A stretch of DNA of 64,000 bases from Bacteroidota bacterium (GTDB lineage Bacteria; Bacteroidota; Bacteroidia; Flavobacteriales; Flavobacteriaceae), in NCBI GenBank assembly GCA_018267095.1, contig JAFDZC010000004.1, forward strand, positions 62,001 to 126,000. Direction: 5' to 3'. A program made the position numbers and the translations under genes. The notes beneath the pieces are model-generated. The model was not told the DNA's origin. It searched no databases and saw only the letters and a list, made by a program, of their open reading frames with translations. This document shows, one piece after another, positions 9,064 to 17,767 of the stretch; position 1 is the stretch's first letter, and each line of letters begins with the position of its first letter.

Positions 9064-10289
9064 AAAAATGGATGTACATATTGCTTCTTTGGGGGCTGGG
9101 GGTTTCGGCCAAAACTATTGTAGTAGGCCAAAGCACCGGGGTGAGAACCATTCAGCAAGCACTTAAAGTGGCTCAAAACTCTGATACCATAGTGGTACCT
9201 CAAGGCTGTTATCAAGAAGGAAATATTAAGATTGATAAATCGATTACTTTATTGGGTAAGAACTTTCCGGTTATTGACGGTCAAAACAAACACGAAGTCA
9301 TTTCGGTAACAGCCGATGGGGTCACTATCAAAGGTTTTAAAATCATTAATTCGGGTTATGCGGCTCTGGACGACCCGTGTGGAATTCGCGTATATAATCG
9401 CAAGAATGTCATCATTATCAACAATCGGCTCGAGAATAATTTCTTCGGAATCTATTTGCAAAACTGCACCACCTGTATTGTCAAAAACAACCGCATCAAA
9501 GCACACGGAAAACAAGAGCAGCTCATTGGCAACGGTATTCATTGCTGGAAGAGCAACAACCTACAAATTGTAGCCAACCAAATTGCCGGCCACCGCGACG
9601 GAATTTATTTCGAGTTTGTAACCGAATCAGTGATTTGGCGCAACATTTCTAACCACAACATTCGCTATGGTTTGCATTTTATGTTTTCCAACAACGATGC
9701 TTATATTACCAATGTCTTTAAAGGCAACGGCGCCGGAGTGGCAGTCATGTTTACCCAAAATGTGCGCATGTTCAACAATTATTTTGAAGAAAACTGGGGT
9801 GACTCTGCCTATGGCCTTTTGCTCAAAGAAATCTCTGATAGCTTTATTTATAACAATACCTTCAAGCAAAACACTTCCGGAATATACATGGAAGGCACCT
9901 CGCGTATTGCCGTCAAACAGAACGTGTTTGAAAGCAATGGTTGGGGAATGAAAATTCAGGCCAGTTGCATGGACAACACCATTACCCACAACAATTTTTT
10001 AGGCAATACCTTTGACATCAGCACCAACGGAAGTCTGGTTTTAAACACCTTTAACCAGAATTACTGGGACAAATACGAAGGCTATGATTTAGACAAAAAT
10101 GGCTTGGGCGACGTGCCCTATCATCCGCTGAGTTTGTTTGCCGTACTCACCGAGAACAACCCGTCTGCCATGATTTTGTTCCGAAGTTTTATGATTACCC
10201 TTTTAGATAAATCCGAAAAAATACTACCCAGCATTACGCCCGATAATTTTGTTGATCACCAACCCCTCATGAAATCTCTGCCGCTATGA
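9060..10289 (+). CDS. nosD: NosD, periplasmic copper-insertion protein
   Basis: A 409-residue protein with a signal peptide (MKKWMYILLLWGLGVSAK) followed by right-handed parallel beta-helix (PbH1/CASH) repeats. These appear as recurring NNxxxxN-G-I-Y patterns, for example NNRLENNFFGIYL and NNTFKQNTSGIYM. NosD forms the periplasmic part of the NosDFY ABC complex that, with NosL, loads copper and sulfide into NosZ. I chose ATG 9060 because it overlaps the nosL stop by ATGA and opens the signal peptide; the longer frame from 9033 lies inside nosL. Confidence 0.93.
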   Translation: MKKWMYILLLWGLGVSAKTIVVGQSTGVRTIQQALKVAQNSDTIVVPQGCYQEGNIKIDKSITLLGKNFPVIDGQNKHEVISVTADGVTIKGFKIINSGYAALDDPCGIRVYNRKNVIIINNRLENNFFGIYLQNCTTCIVKNNRIKAHGKQEQLIGNGIHCWKSNNLQIVANQIAGHRDGIYFEFVTESVIWRNISNHNIRYGLHFMFSNNDAYITNVFKGNGAGVAVMFTQNVRMFNNYFEENWGDSAYGLLLKEISDSFIYNNTFKQNTSGIYMEGTSRIAVKQNVFESNGWGMKIQASCMDNTITHNNFLGNTFDISTNGSLVLNTFNQNYWDKYEGYDLDKNGLGDVPYHPLSLFAVLTENNPSAMILFRSFMITLLDKSEKILPSITPDNFVDHQPLMKSLPL

Positions 10290-11008
10290 TTCAGATAAAA
10301 AACATCACAAAAAAATTCGGGAAACTCACCGTTCTTGATCAAGTAAATCTTAACTTTCAAGCCGGACAATGCATTGCGCTTATTGGCCCCAATGGTTGCG
10401 GAAAAACTACTTTAATCAAGTCAGTTTTAGGAATGGTTCTACCCGATTCTGGCAGCATCGAATACCACAAAAAACCCATTGCTCGCGAGCATCAATACCG
10501 TGCAAACATTGGTTATATGCCACAAATTGGTCGTTATCCTGACCACATGACCATCGGGCAAATTATTGAGATGATTAAAAAAGTGCGCAACCAATGGACT
10601 GATTTAGATCAGGAACTCATCGAGGCTTTTGGGCTAGAAAAAATGTTTGACAAACCCATGCGCACACTCTCGGGCGGAACCACTCAAAAAGTAAGCGCTG
10701 TGCTGGCTTTTTTATTCAACCCCGAAATACTCATTTTAGACGAACCCACGGCGGGTTTAGACCCATTGGCCTCAGAGATACTCAAAGAAAAAATCATCAA
10801 AGAAAAACAGCGCGGAAAACTCATTTTAATTACTTCGCACTTGCTTAACGAACTCGATGATTTAATTACCGAAATTATTTTTATGCAAGACGGTAGCGTT
10901 CAGTTTCACGAAAAAAACAACACTTTAAAACAGCGCACCGGCGAAGAAAAAATCTCTAAAGCCATTGCCAAAATCTTAAAAGATAATCAGCATGAATCAA
11001 ATCGTTAA
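10286..11008 (+). CDS. nosF: NosF, ABC-transporter ATPase for NosZ maturation
   Basis: A 240-residue ATP-binding cassette protein. Walker A is GPNGCGKT (residues 34-41), the signature is LSGGTTQK, and Walker B is ILILDEPTAGLD. The gene overlaps nosD by 4 nt and nosY by 17 nt. As part of NosDFY it powers conformational changes of NosD during CuZ assembly. Its place between nosD and nosY separates it from unrelated export ATPases. Confidence 0.93.
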   Translation: MIQIKNITKKFGKLTVLDQVNLNFQAGQCIALIGPNGCGKTTLIKSVLGMVLPDSGSIEYHKKPIAREHQYRANIGYMPQIGRYPDHMTIGQIIEMIKKVRNQWTDLDQELIEAFGLEKMFDKPMRTLSGGTTQKVSAVLAFLFNPEILILDEPTAGLDPLASEILKEKIIKEKQRGKLILITSHLLNELDDLITEIIFMQDGSVQFHEKNNTLKQRTGEEKISKAIAKILKDNQHESNR

Positions 11009-11759
11009 AATCATATTGCTTGACATACTCAAAAACAAAATAGTGTTGATTTACACCTTGATTTTAAGTGCGCTTTGTTGGAGTTCATTTGCTCTTGAAG
11101 ACAACTCAGCCAAAGGATTGCTCACGGTTTTAAACATTATTTTGTTTACCGTTCCGCTGGTGTCGGTACTTTTTGCGACCATCTATTTATACAACAGCTC
11201 TGAGTTTATTGAGCTTTTGGTAAGCCAGCCGGTAAAACGTCAAAAAATATGGCTCAGTTTATTTCTTGGGTTAACCTTATCTATGGTGCTGGCCTTTGCG
11301 GTCGGGGCCGGGATTCCGCTGCTCATCTTTGCCCCCGACACCATTGGTTTGATGATGTTGTTGGTGGGCGCGCTTATTACCGTCATTTTTATTTCGTTGG
11401 CCTTTTTAAGCTCAATTCTTACCCGCGACAAAGCCAAAGGCATTGGCATAGCAATTATGGTTTGGTTGTTTTTTGCTCTTTTATTTGATGGCATTGTTTT
11501 GTTTTTATTGTTTCAGTTGGCTGATTATCCGATTGAAAAATTCATGGTGGTCATGGCGGCGCTCAGCCCGATTGATTTGGCGCGTATTCAAATTTTAATG
11601 CAACTAGATGTCTCGGCCATGATGGGTTATACCGGCGCTATTTTTAAAGACTTTTTCGGCACTTCAGTAGGGTTGATAGTCTCTTTTTTACTGCTCTGTT
11701 TGTGGAGCATCATACCGTTTTATATCTCATTGCGAAAATTCAAACAAAAAGACTTGTAA
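10992..11759 (+). CDS. nosY: NosY, ABC-transporter permease for NosZ maturation
   Basis: A 255-residue integral membrane protein with about six hydrophobic segments of the ABC-2 permease type. It overlaps nosF by 17 nt. In known systems NosY is the membrane channel of NosDFY, connecting the NosF ATPase to NosD. The identification rests on operon order and topology as much as on sequence. Confidence 0.9.
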   Translation: MNQIVKIILLDILKNKIVLIYTLILSALCWSSFALEDNSAKGLLTVLNIILFTVPLVSVLFATIYLYNSSEFIELLVSQPVKRQKIWLSLFLGLTLSMVLAFAVGAGIPLLIFAPDTIGLMMLLVGALITVIFISLAFLSSILTRDKAKGIGIAIMVWLFFALLFDGIVLFLLFQLADYPIEKFMVVMAALSPIDLARIQILMQLDVSAMMGYTGAIFKDFFGTSVGLIVSFLLLCLWSIIPFYISLRKFKQKDL

Positions 11760-11760
11760 G

Positions 11761-12132
11761 ATGAAACCCGATATTCAAAACAGAAAAGATATAGAAACAT
11801 TGGTCAATGCTTTTTATGACAAAGTAAAAACCGATGCTGTAATTGGTTATTTGTTTAATGAGGTAGCCCAAGTAAATTGGCAAACTCATTTGCCCAAAAT
11901 GTATGATTTCTGGCAGAACATTCTTTTCTTTACGGGCAATTACGACGGAAACCCGATGGCCAAACACAAAGAATTACATCAAAAAAGCAGTATGAATCCA
12001 TCGCATTTTGCGCACTGGAACAAATTGTTTACCGAAACCGTCGATCAGTTTTTTCAAGGCCCGAAAGCCGAAGAAATCAAAAACAGAGCGTTGAACATAT
12101 CGGCAGCTATGATGTATAAAACCTTGAGTTGA
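11761..12132 (+). CDS. Truncated haemoglobin, group III type
   Basis: A 123-residue single-domain globin. It has the group III pattern around FWQNILFFTGNYDGNP followed by H-K-E-L-H and a tryptophan/phenylalanine-rich C-terminal half (FAHWNKLF). It begins 1 nt after the nosY stop, so it is the likely last gene of the nos operon. Group III truncated globins bind O2 and NO. In this setting NO binding, detoxification or sensing is a reasonable inference, but there is no direct evidence of the reaction. Confidence 0.85.
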   Translation: MKPDIQNRKDIETLVNAFYDKVKTDAVIGYLFNEVAQVNWQTHLPKMYDFWQNILFFTGNYDGNPMAKHKELHQKSSMNPSHFAHWNKLFTETVDQFFQGPKAEEIKNRALNISAAMMYKTLS

Positions 12133-12165
12133 TTAAAGTTTTTATGGGTATAATCTAAACCGGAA

Positions 12166-13689
12166 TTAATCAGTTGTTTTATAAAAAGCACCACAATTAA
12201 CCGTGCGATCAATTGAACTGTTTATAACGGCCAACCCCACCGTAAGCAAGTTTCTCAGCTCGACAAGTCTTTTAGAATTACCCATACCTTCTAACCAACC
12301 ATTTACCTGCTCAAGCCACAAAAGCACTTGTTGTTTTGCTTGACACAGATGGCTCTGGTGTCGGACGATACCTACTTGCTGTTGCATCAACTTTTGAAGT
12401 TCATTTTTCAGAAGTTCCATCTCGGTTTCAAATTTATTTGAGTCACCTAAGAATCGATCAAAAGTTGTGGTGTAAAGCTGCGGTGTTATCTTTTGCCCAA
12501 TCAAAAAACGGTAAATCGCCTCTGAATACACCAAAGCTTCAAGCAATGAATTCGAAGCTAGTCTGTTCGCACCGTGCAAACCAGTTCTGCTGCATTCACC
12601 GCAAGCCAACAAATTTTTAACCGAAGTTTGTCCGTGTTGGTTTACCACAATGCCTCCGCACATATAGTGTTGTGCCGGTTTTACAGGAATCCAATCCTGA
12701 GTAGCATCAAGGCCGTGGGCTAAACAATTTTGATAAATGTTAGGAAATTTTTCTTTAAAATCAATAGGCTCAAGATGTGTGCAATCTAAATAAACGCAAG
12801 CTTGTCCGCTTTTTTCTATTTCTGTTTGGATGGCTCTTGAAACAATATCGCGTGAGGCCAATTCTCCACGCGCATCATAATCAAGCATAAATCGTTTCCC
12901 AAGGTGGTTTTTGAGTTGGGCTCCGTATCCGCGCACGGCTTCTGAAATTAAGAAAGTTTGTTCGGCAGACACGTCATACAAAGCAGTCGGATGAAACTGA
13001 ATGAATTCCAAATCGCTCATTTGTGCTCCAACGCGAATTGCCATAGCCAAACCATCAGCCGTAGCAATTGCCGGATTGGTAGTTTGTTCATACAATTGTC
13101 CAACACCGCCGGTAGCAAGCACGGTGAAGTGGGCATTAACAGCGATGATTTTATTTTCTTTTTCATCCAAAACCCAAACGCCAAAACATTGATTTTGGCG
13201 CGAAATCAAATCAAGCGCAAAATAATGATCGAGTAAACGGATGTTGGCTGTTTGATTGACTTTTTCGAGCAACGCGCGCTCGATTTCCCATCCGGTTCTA
13301 TCCTGATGATGCACCACGCGTTTGTTTGAATGTCCGCCTTCTTGCCCAAGGTCTAATTGGCCGTTAGAGGCTTTGTCAAATCGGGTACCCCAATGTATTA
13401 GTTCACGCAAACGTTCAGGGCCTTGCCGAACCACGTTTTCAACCACTTCGCGATCGCACAATCCATCGCCGCAAATCAGTGTATCTTGAATGTGTTTTTC
13501 AAAATCATCTTGCATTTGGTCTGTTACAACGGCTATTCCTCCTTGAGCATATTTGGTATTTGATTCGTCGGGGCTTGCTTTGGTCAAGATGGTAATTTCT
13601 CGATCAGAAAAAGCCCCAGCCAATTTAATTGCCAATGTCAGTCCGCTAATGCCTGAACCTAGAATAAGATAATCGGTGCTGTGATTCAT
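12166..13689 (-). CDS. nadB: L-aspartate oxidase
   Basis: NadB oxidises L-aspartate to iminoaspartate, the first step of de novo NAD synthesis. It can use O2 or, anaerobically, fumarate. The 507-residue protein has the FAD dinucleotide-binding motif GSGISG (residues 11-16), the succinate-dehydrogenase-like RYAQGG equivalent (KYAQGGIAVV), EFIQFHPTAL and HGANRLASNSLLE. It follows nadA on the minus strand with a 2-nt gap, so the two are co-transcribed. Its presence inside a denitrification cluster is unusual. Confidence 0.95.
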   Translation of the reverse strand: MNHSTDYLILGSGISGLTLAIKLAGAFSDREITILTKASPDESNTKYAQGGIAVVTDQMQDDFEKHIQDTLICGDGLCDREVVENVVRQGPERLRELIHWGTRFDKASNGQLDLGQEGGHSNKRVVHHQDRTGWEIERALLEKVNQTANIRLLDHYFALDLISRQNQCFGVWVLDEKENKIIAVNAHFTVLATGGVGQLYEQTTNPAIATADGLAMAIRVGAQMSDLEFIQFHPTALYDVSAEQTFLISEAVRGYGAQLKNHLGKRFMLDYDARGELASRDIVSRAIQTEIEKSGQACVYLDCTHLEPIDFKEKFPNIYQNCLAHGLDATQDWIPVKPAQHYMCGGIVVNQHGQTSVKNLLACGECSRTGLHGANRLASNSLLEALVYSEAIYRFLIGQKITPQLYTTTFDRFLGDSNKFETEMELLKNELQKLMQQQVGIVRHQSHLCQAKQQVLLWLEQVNGWLEGMGNSKRLVELRNLLTVGLAVINSSIDRTVNCGAFYKTTD

Positions 13690-13691
13690 AT

Positions 13692-14624
13692 CTATGATAA
13701 GGCTAACATGCGTTTAATCGGAACCACTGCTTTTTGTACCAAAGCAGCATCGAGTTTTATTTCGGGGCTTTCGCTGTACAAACAATCAAATACTTTTTGC
13801 AGCGTGTTTAATTTCATATATGCGCATTGGCTGCAAGCACAGGTATTGTTCTCAAATGACGGGGCGGGAATCAATTTTTTATCGGGCACTTCTTGTTGCA
13901 TTTTGTACAAGATTCCGACTTCGGTAGCGATAATAAATTCAGTAGCGGTCGATTTTTTGACATAATCAATCAAAGCTGCGGTAGAACCTACAAATCGAGC
14001 TACTTTCAGAATATGCGGTTCTGATTCGGGATGAGCAATAATGTGCGCTTGCGGATGAAGTTGGTGCAAAGCAATTAATTTATCTAGCGAAAAAGCCTCA
14101 TGAACCACACAACTGCCGTCCCAAAGCAACATTTTCCTACCGGTTTTTTCTTGAATGTAGTGCCCTAAGTTTTTATCTGGAGCAAATATAATCGGCCTGT
14201 CGGCAGGAACTGACCTTACCATTTTTTCGGCATTAGACGACGTGCAAACCAAATCGCTCATGGCCTTTATTTGTGCCGAACAATTCACGTACGTAACCAC
14301 ATAATGATTTGGGTGTGCGTCAATGAATTTTTTAAAGGCATCCGGCGGGCAAGAATCAGCCAAAGAACAACCTGCATAAAGATCGGGCAAAATCACTTTT
14401 TTATTCGGATTCAACAATTTGGCGGTTTCAGCCATAAAATGAACCCCGGCAAATAATATCAAATCAGCTTGGGTTTGCTCGGCCTGTTGCGAAAGCCCTA
14501 AACTGTCGCCAACATAGTCTGCAATTTCTTGTATCTCGGGTGCTTGGTAATAATGTGCCAACAGCACCGCATTCTTTTTTTTCTTCAGGGCAATAATTTG
14601 TGATTGCAGCTTTTTCATAGCCAT
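13692..14624 (-). CDS. nadA: Quinolinate synthase
   Basis: NadA condenses iminoaspartate with dihydroxyacetone phosphate to quinolinate, using an oxygen- and NO-sensitive [4Fe-4S] cluster. With the start at 14624 the product is 310 residues. Family motifs are HYYQAPEIQ, GVHFMAETAK, LPDLYAGCSLADSCP, YVNCSAQIKA and the C-terminal C-A-C-S-Q-C-A-Y-M-K-L-N. An upstream in-frame ATG at 14678 is rejected because it lies inside the regulatory palindrome. The gene is divergent from ric and shares that palindrome with it. Confidence 0.95.
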   Translation of the reverse strand: MAMKKLQSQIIALKKKKNAVLLAHYYQAPEIQEIADYVGDSLGLSQQAEQTQADLILFAGVHFMAETAKLLNPNKKVILPDLYAGCSLADSCPPDAFKKFIDAHPNHYVVTYVNCSAQIKAMSDLVCTSSNAEKMVRSVPADRPIIFAPDKNLGHYIQEKTGRKMLLWDGSCVVHEAFSLDKLIALHQLHPQAHIIAHPESEPHILKVARFVGSTAALIDYVKKSTATEFIIATEVGILYKMQQEVPDKKLIPAPSFENNTCACSQCAYMKLNTLQKVFDCLYSESPEIKLDAALVQKAVVPIKRMLALS

Positions 14625-14676
14625 TAAATTCACTTGATTTTTGAAGCACAAAGAAGCAACACCATTACTATTTATC

Positions 14677-14694
14677 ATATGATTTTAGTCATAA
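14677..14694. promoter_or_regulatory. Crp/Fnr-type site between nadA and ric
   Basis: ATATGATTTTAGTCATAA matches TGA-N6-TCA with near-perfect outer bases. On the plus strand TAATATTG starts at 14716, 39 nt after the box start, ahead of ric. On the minus strand CTTCTTTG starts at 14656, 38 nt from the box's other edge, ahead of nadA. One box could activate both directions. Confidence 0.75.
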
Positions 14695-14756
14695 TTTGAG
14701 CAGCTGTTTTTGCCTTAATATTGTTCCAACTTATCTATAATTTAAAAAGTGTTTTT

Positions 14757-15485
14757 ATGAATGATATAGCATATCCAACCGTAGGCGCCATCGTGGCAGA
14801 TGATTTTAGAACTGCTGCCGTTTTTTCAAAATACGGCATTGATTTTTGTTGCAAAGGGCACCGAAGTCTTGATGAGGCTTGTGCCAAAAAAGGAGTTGAT
14901 TTACAAGAAGTACTCGCCGAAGTTCATTCGGTGATGAATGCCCATACCCAACCAGAAATTGATTTTAAATCATGGCCGCTGGATTTGTTGATTGATTACA
15001 TTGAGAAAACCCATCATCGGTACGTAACCGACAAATCACAAACCCTGTTGTTTTATCTTGACAAATTGTGCAAAGTGCACGGACAAAGACATCCCGAGCT
15101 TTTAGAAATCGCTTTACACTTTAAAATCACGGCTACAGAACTAGCGCAACACATGAAAAAAGAAGAGCTTATTTTGTTTCCGTTTATCAAAAAAATGATT
15201 TCAGCTTTAAATGAAAAGCAAACCATTGAGCAACCTCATTTTTTGACCGTCAAAAACCCAATCGCCCAAATGAGAGACGAACACGACAACGAAGGTACTC
15301 GTTTTGGCATCATTGCACAACTCACCAATCAGTATACACCACCTACAGATGCTTGCGAAACCTATCGTGTAACTTTTGCCATGCTGTCTGATTTTGAGCA
15401 AGACCTGCACAAACACATTCATTTAGAAAACAATATTGTATTTCCGAAAGCGGTCGAACTTGAATCGCGATTTGCGATTGTTTAA
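14757..15485 (+). CDS. ric: Di-iron protein for repair of Fe-S centres (RIC/YtfE/ScdA)
   Basis: RIC proteins restore iron-sulfur clusters damaged by NO or oxidants. The 242-residue product has the N-terminal DUF542/ScdA domain with the paired cysteines GIDFCCKG (Cys31, Cys32). A hemerythrin-like four-helix domain follows, with iron-ligand His/Glu motifs (HHRY, KKEELILFPF, MRDEHDNEG and a C-terminal HKHIHLENNIVFPKA). Start 14757 (MNDIAYP) is preferred over an in-frame ATG at 14721, which would overlap the presumed transcription start. It is followed by nrdD after 10 nt. Confidence 0.93.
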   Translation: MNDIAYPTVGAIVADDFRTAAVFSKYGIDFCCKGHRSLDEACAKKGVDLQEVLAEVHSVMNAHTQPEIDFKSWPLDLLIDYIEKTHHRYVTDKSQTLLFYLDKLCKVHGQRHPELLEIALHFKITATELAQHMKKEELILFPFIKKMISALNEKQTIEQPHFLTVKNPIAQMRDEHDNEGTRFGIIAQLTNQYTPPTDACETYRVTFAMLSDFEQDLHKHIHLENNIVFPKAVELESRFAIV

Positions 15486-15495
15486 AACGCCTATC

Positions 15496-17610
15496 ATGGA
15501 AAAATTAGTAATCAAAAGAAACGGTCAACACCAGCCTTTCTTAGACTATAAAATCAGAGATGCGCTCTTGAAAAGTTTTCAAAGCGTATCAATTGATTTT
15601 GATGAACAAGTGTTTGATGCAGTCATAAAAAGACTGTTAGAAAAAGACATTTGGGCGGTTGAAGAAATTCAAGACATCATCGAGCAACAACTCTTTGCTT
15701 TGAATTATTTTACAGTCATGCGTTCTTTTATGCTGTACCGACATACCCGAAAACTGCAACGCGAACATGTGGCCGGATTGAACGATGACACTACTTATGT
15801 CAACAGTACACAAACCATCGAAGAATATATCTTGCAAACCGATTGGCGCATCAACGCCAACGCCAACACGTCATACTCTAACGCGGGTTTGGTCAACAAC
15901 GTAGCCGGAAAAATCATTGCCAATTATTGGCTTGATAAAGTTTATTCCAAAGAAGAAGGCTATGCACACCGCAATGGCGATCTACACATCCACGATTTAG
16001 ATTGTCTGACTGGTTATTGCGCCGGGTGGAGCCTGCGCGTATTGCTCAACGAAGGATTCAATGGGGTGCGCGGTCGTGTCGAGAGCAAACCGCCGGCACA
16101 TTTTAGAGAAGCCTTGGGGCAAATGGCAAATTTTTTAGGAATTTTACAAAGCGAATGGGCCGGAGCTCAAGCTTTTAGCTCATTTGACACCTATTTAGCC
16201 CCTTATGTTTTTAAAGACCATTTATCTTTTGACGAAGTGCTCAAAGCCATCCGTAGTTTTGTGTATAATTTGAACGTTCCGGCGCGCTGGGGGCAATCGC
16301 CATTTACCAACATTACACTGGATTGGGTGGTCCCGAATGATTTGAAAGATCAGATTCCGACCCGAAACGGGCACCATCTTTTTGAGGGCAACTTCAATCA
16401 TGATTTACTGGTAAAAGCCCAAAATCGCGGGGTTGGCGCACCCACCGAATTATTGTATGCACATTTTCAGCCCGAGATGAATCTCATCAACAAAGCCTAT
16501 TATACCATTATGACCGAAGGCGATGCGCATGGTCAGCCGTTTACTTTTCCGATTCCAACGGTCAACATCACCGAAGATTTTGATTGGGAAGGCGAAAACG
16601 TCGATTTGCTCTTTGAGAATACAGCCAAAATTGGTTCGTCATACTTTCAGAATTTCATCGGGAGCCAATATATTTATGATGCGCAGGGGCAAAAAACAGA
16701 AAACCCTGAAGCCTACAAACCCAACGCGGTTCGCAGCATGTGCTGTCGATTACAACTCGATTTGCGCGAATTGCTCAAGCGAGGCAATGGCCTTTTCGGC
16801 AGCGCAGAAATGACCGGAAGTATCGGAGTAGTTACCCTAAACATGGCGCGTTTGGGTTATTTATATGCCGATGATCAAGCTGCTTTTTACGAGCGTCTCG
16901 ATTATTTATTGACTATGGCAAAATCAACCCTTGAAAAGAAAAGGCGTTTTATTCAAGAAATGTATGACCGAGGTTTATATCCATACACCCGTCGCTATTT
17001 GCCGCATTTTAAAAACCATTTTTCGACCATTGGGGTCAACGGCATGAATGAGATGGTGCGAAACTTTACGCACGATCAGTTTGATTTGACTTCGTCACAG
17101 GGCAAAGAAATGAGTTTAGAAGTTTTAGATTTTATCCGAAACCGAATGAAGGAATTCCAAGAATCTACCGGAAACTTATACAACCTCGAAGCCACGCCAG
17201 CCGAAGGAACTACTTATCGGTTCGCCAAAGAAGACTTCAAGCGTTACCCTCAGATTATTCAGGCAGGCACTTTTCCGAATATATATTATACCAACAGTTC
17301 GCAAATTCCGGTTCAGTATACCGATGATCCGTTTGAGGCGTTACTGTTGCAAGATGAACTGCAATGCAAATACACCGGCGGAACGGTTTTGCATTTATAC
17401 ATGAGCGAACGCCTGAGTTCATCGCGAGCTTGTAAAGAATTTGTCCGCAAAGTGCTAACACAATTCAGATTGCCATACATCACGGTTACTCCGGTTTTTA
17501 GTGTCTGTCCGGTGCATGGCTATTTAAATGGCGAACACGAATTTTGTCCTACCTGTGATAATATTTTACTAGAACAACTCAACGCAAATACTTATGAAAA
17601 ACACGCATGA
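15496..17610 (+). CDS. nrdD: Anaerobic ribonucleoside-triphosphate reductase, large part without its glycyl-radical segment
   Basis: Class III ribonucleotide reductase makes dNTPs without oxygen. The 704-residue product starts with an ATP-cone (VIKRNGQHQPF, residues ~1-90). The NrdD core follows, including the SMCCRLQLDL active-site region, GSIGVVTLNMARLG and the C-terminal zinc site C-P-V-H ... C-P-T-C. It then stops at 17608-17610 (EKHA stop) before the glycyl-radical loop that every NrdD needs. That loop is encoded in the +1 frame by the overlapping small frame at 17594-17767. GAAAAACAC occurs twice, 22 nt apart (17596 and 17618), across the frame change. This is therefore either a true two-polypeptide enzyme or a recent 22-nt insertion. 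Confidence 0.92.
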   Translation: MEKLVIKRNGQHQPFLDYKIRDALLKSFQSVSIDFDEQVFDAVIKRLLEKDIWAVEEIQDIIEQQLFALNYFTVMRSFMLYRHTRKLQREHVAGLNDDTTYVNSTQTIEEYILQTDWRINANANTSYSNAGLVNNVAGKIIANYWLDKVYSKEEGYAHRNGDLHIHDLDCLTGYCAGWSLRVLLNEGFNGVRGRVESKPPAHFREALGQMANFLGILQSEWAGAQAFSSFDTYLAPYVFKDHLSFDEVLKAIRSFVYNLNVPARWGQSPFTNITLDWVVPNDLKDQIPTRNGHHLFEGNFNHDLLVKAQNRGVGAPTELLYAHFQPEMNLINKAYYTIMTEGDAHGQPFTFPIPTVNITEDFDWEGENVDLLFENTAKIGSSYFQNFIGSQYIYDAQGQKTENPEAYKPNAVRSMCCRLQLDLRELLKRGNGLFGSAEMTGSIGVVTLNMARLGYLYADDQAAFYERLDYLLTMAKSTLEKKRRFIQEMYDRGLYPYTRRYLPHFKNHFSTIGVNGMNEMVRNFTHDQFDLTSSQGKEMSLEVLDFIRNRMKEFQESTGNLYNLEATPAEGTTYRFAKEDFKRYPQIIQAGTFPNIYYTNSSQIPVQYTDDPFEALLLQDELQCKYTGGTVLHLYMSERLSSSRACKEFVRKVLTQFRLPYITVTPVFSVCPVHGYLNGEHEFCPTCDNILLEQLNANTYEKHA

Positions 17611-17767
17611 TCTTTTAGAAAAACACACCGCTTCAAGAACCAAATGTTTGGTATACACCCGTGTCATGGGCTACCACAGACCGGTCGAAAGTTTTAATGT
17701 CGGAAAAAAAGGCGAGCACCAGCAACGCACCCATTTTAAAGAGCTCTTGCATGGTTCGTCCTGTTAG
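17594..17767 (+). CDS. Detached glycyl-radical segment of NrdD (57 residues)
   Basis: This short frame starts at an ATG inside the end of nrdD (overlap 17 nt, +1 frame) and ends 17 nt inside nrdG. It encodes 57 residues. Residues 22-27 read T-R-V-M-G-Y, the glycyl-radical signature (Gly26 would carry the radical), followed by HRPVESFNVGKKGEH, the usual C-terminal end of NrdD. No other glycyl-radical motif is present in the main nrdD frame. As a separate protein it would need to dock on NrdD, as the small GrcA/YfiD protein does for pyruvate formate-lyase. Otherwise it reflects a frameshift in a formerly single gene. Confidence 0.8.
   Translation: MKNTHDLLEKHTASRTKCLVYTRVMGYHRPVESFNVGKKGEHQQRTHFKELLHGSSC

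Noticed and set aside
9316-9951. Extra plus-strand frames inside nosD
   Set aside because: They overlap a well-supported gene in another frame and show no family resemblance or signals.
14625-14678. N-terminal extension of nadA to ATG 14678
   Set aside because: That ATG lies inside the Crp/Fnr-type palindrome, upstream of the predicted transcription start, and the extra residues do not resemble NadA.
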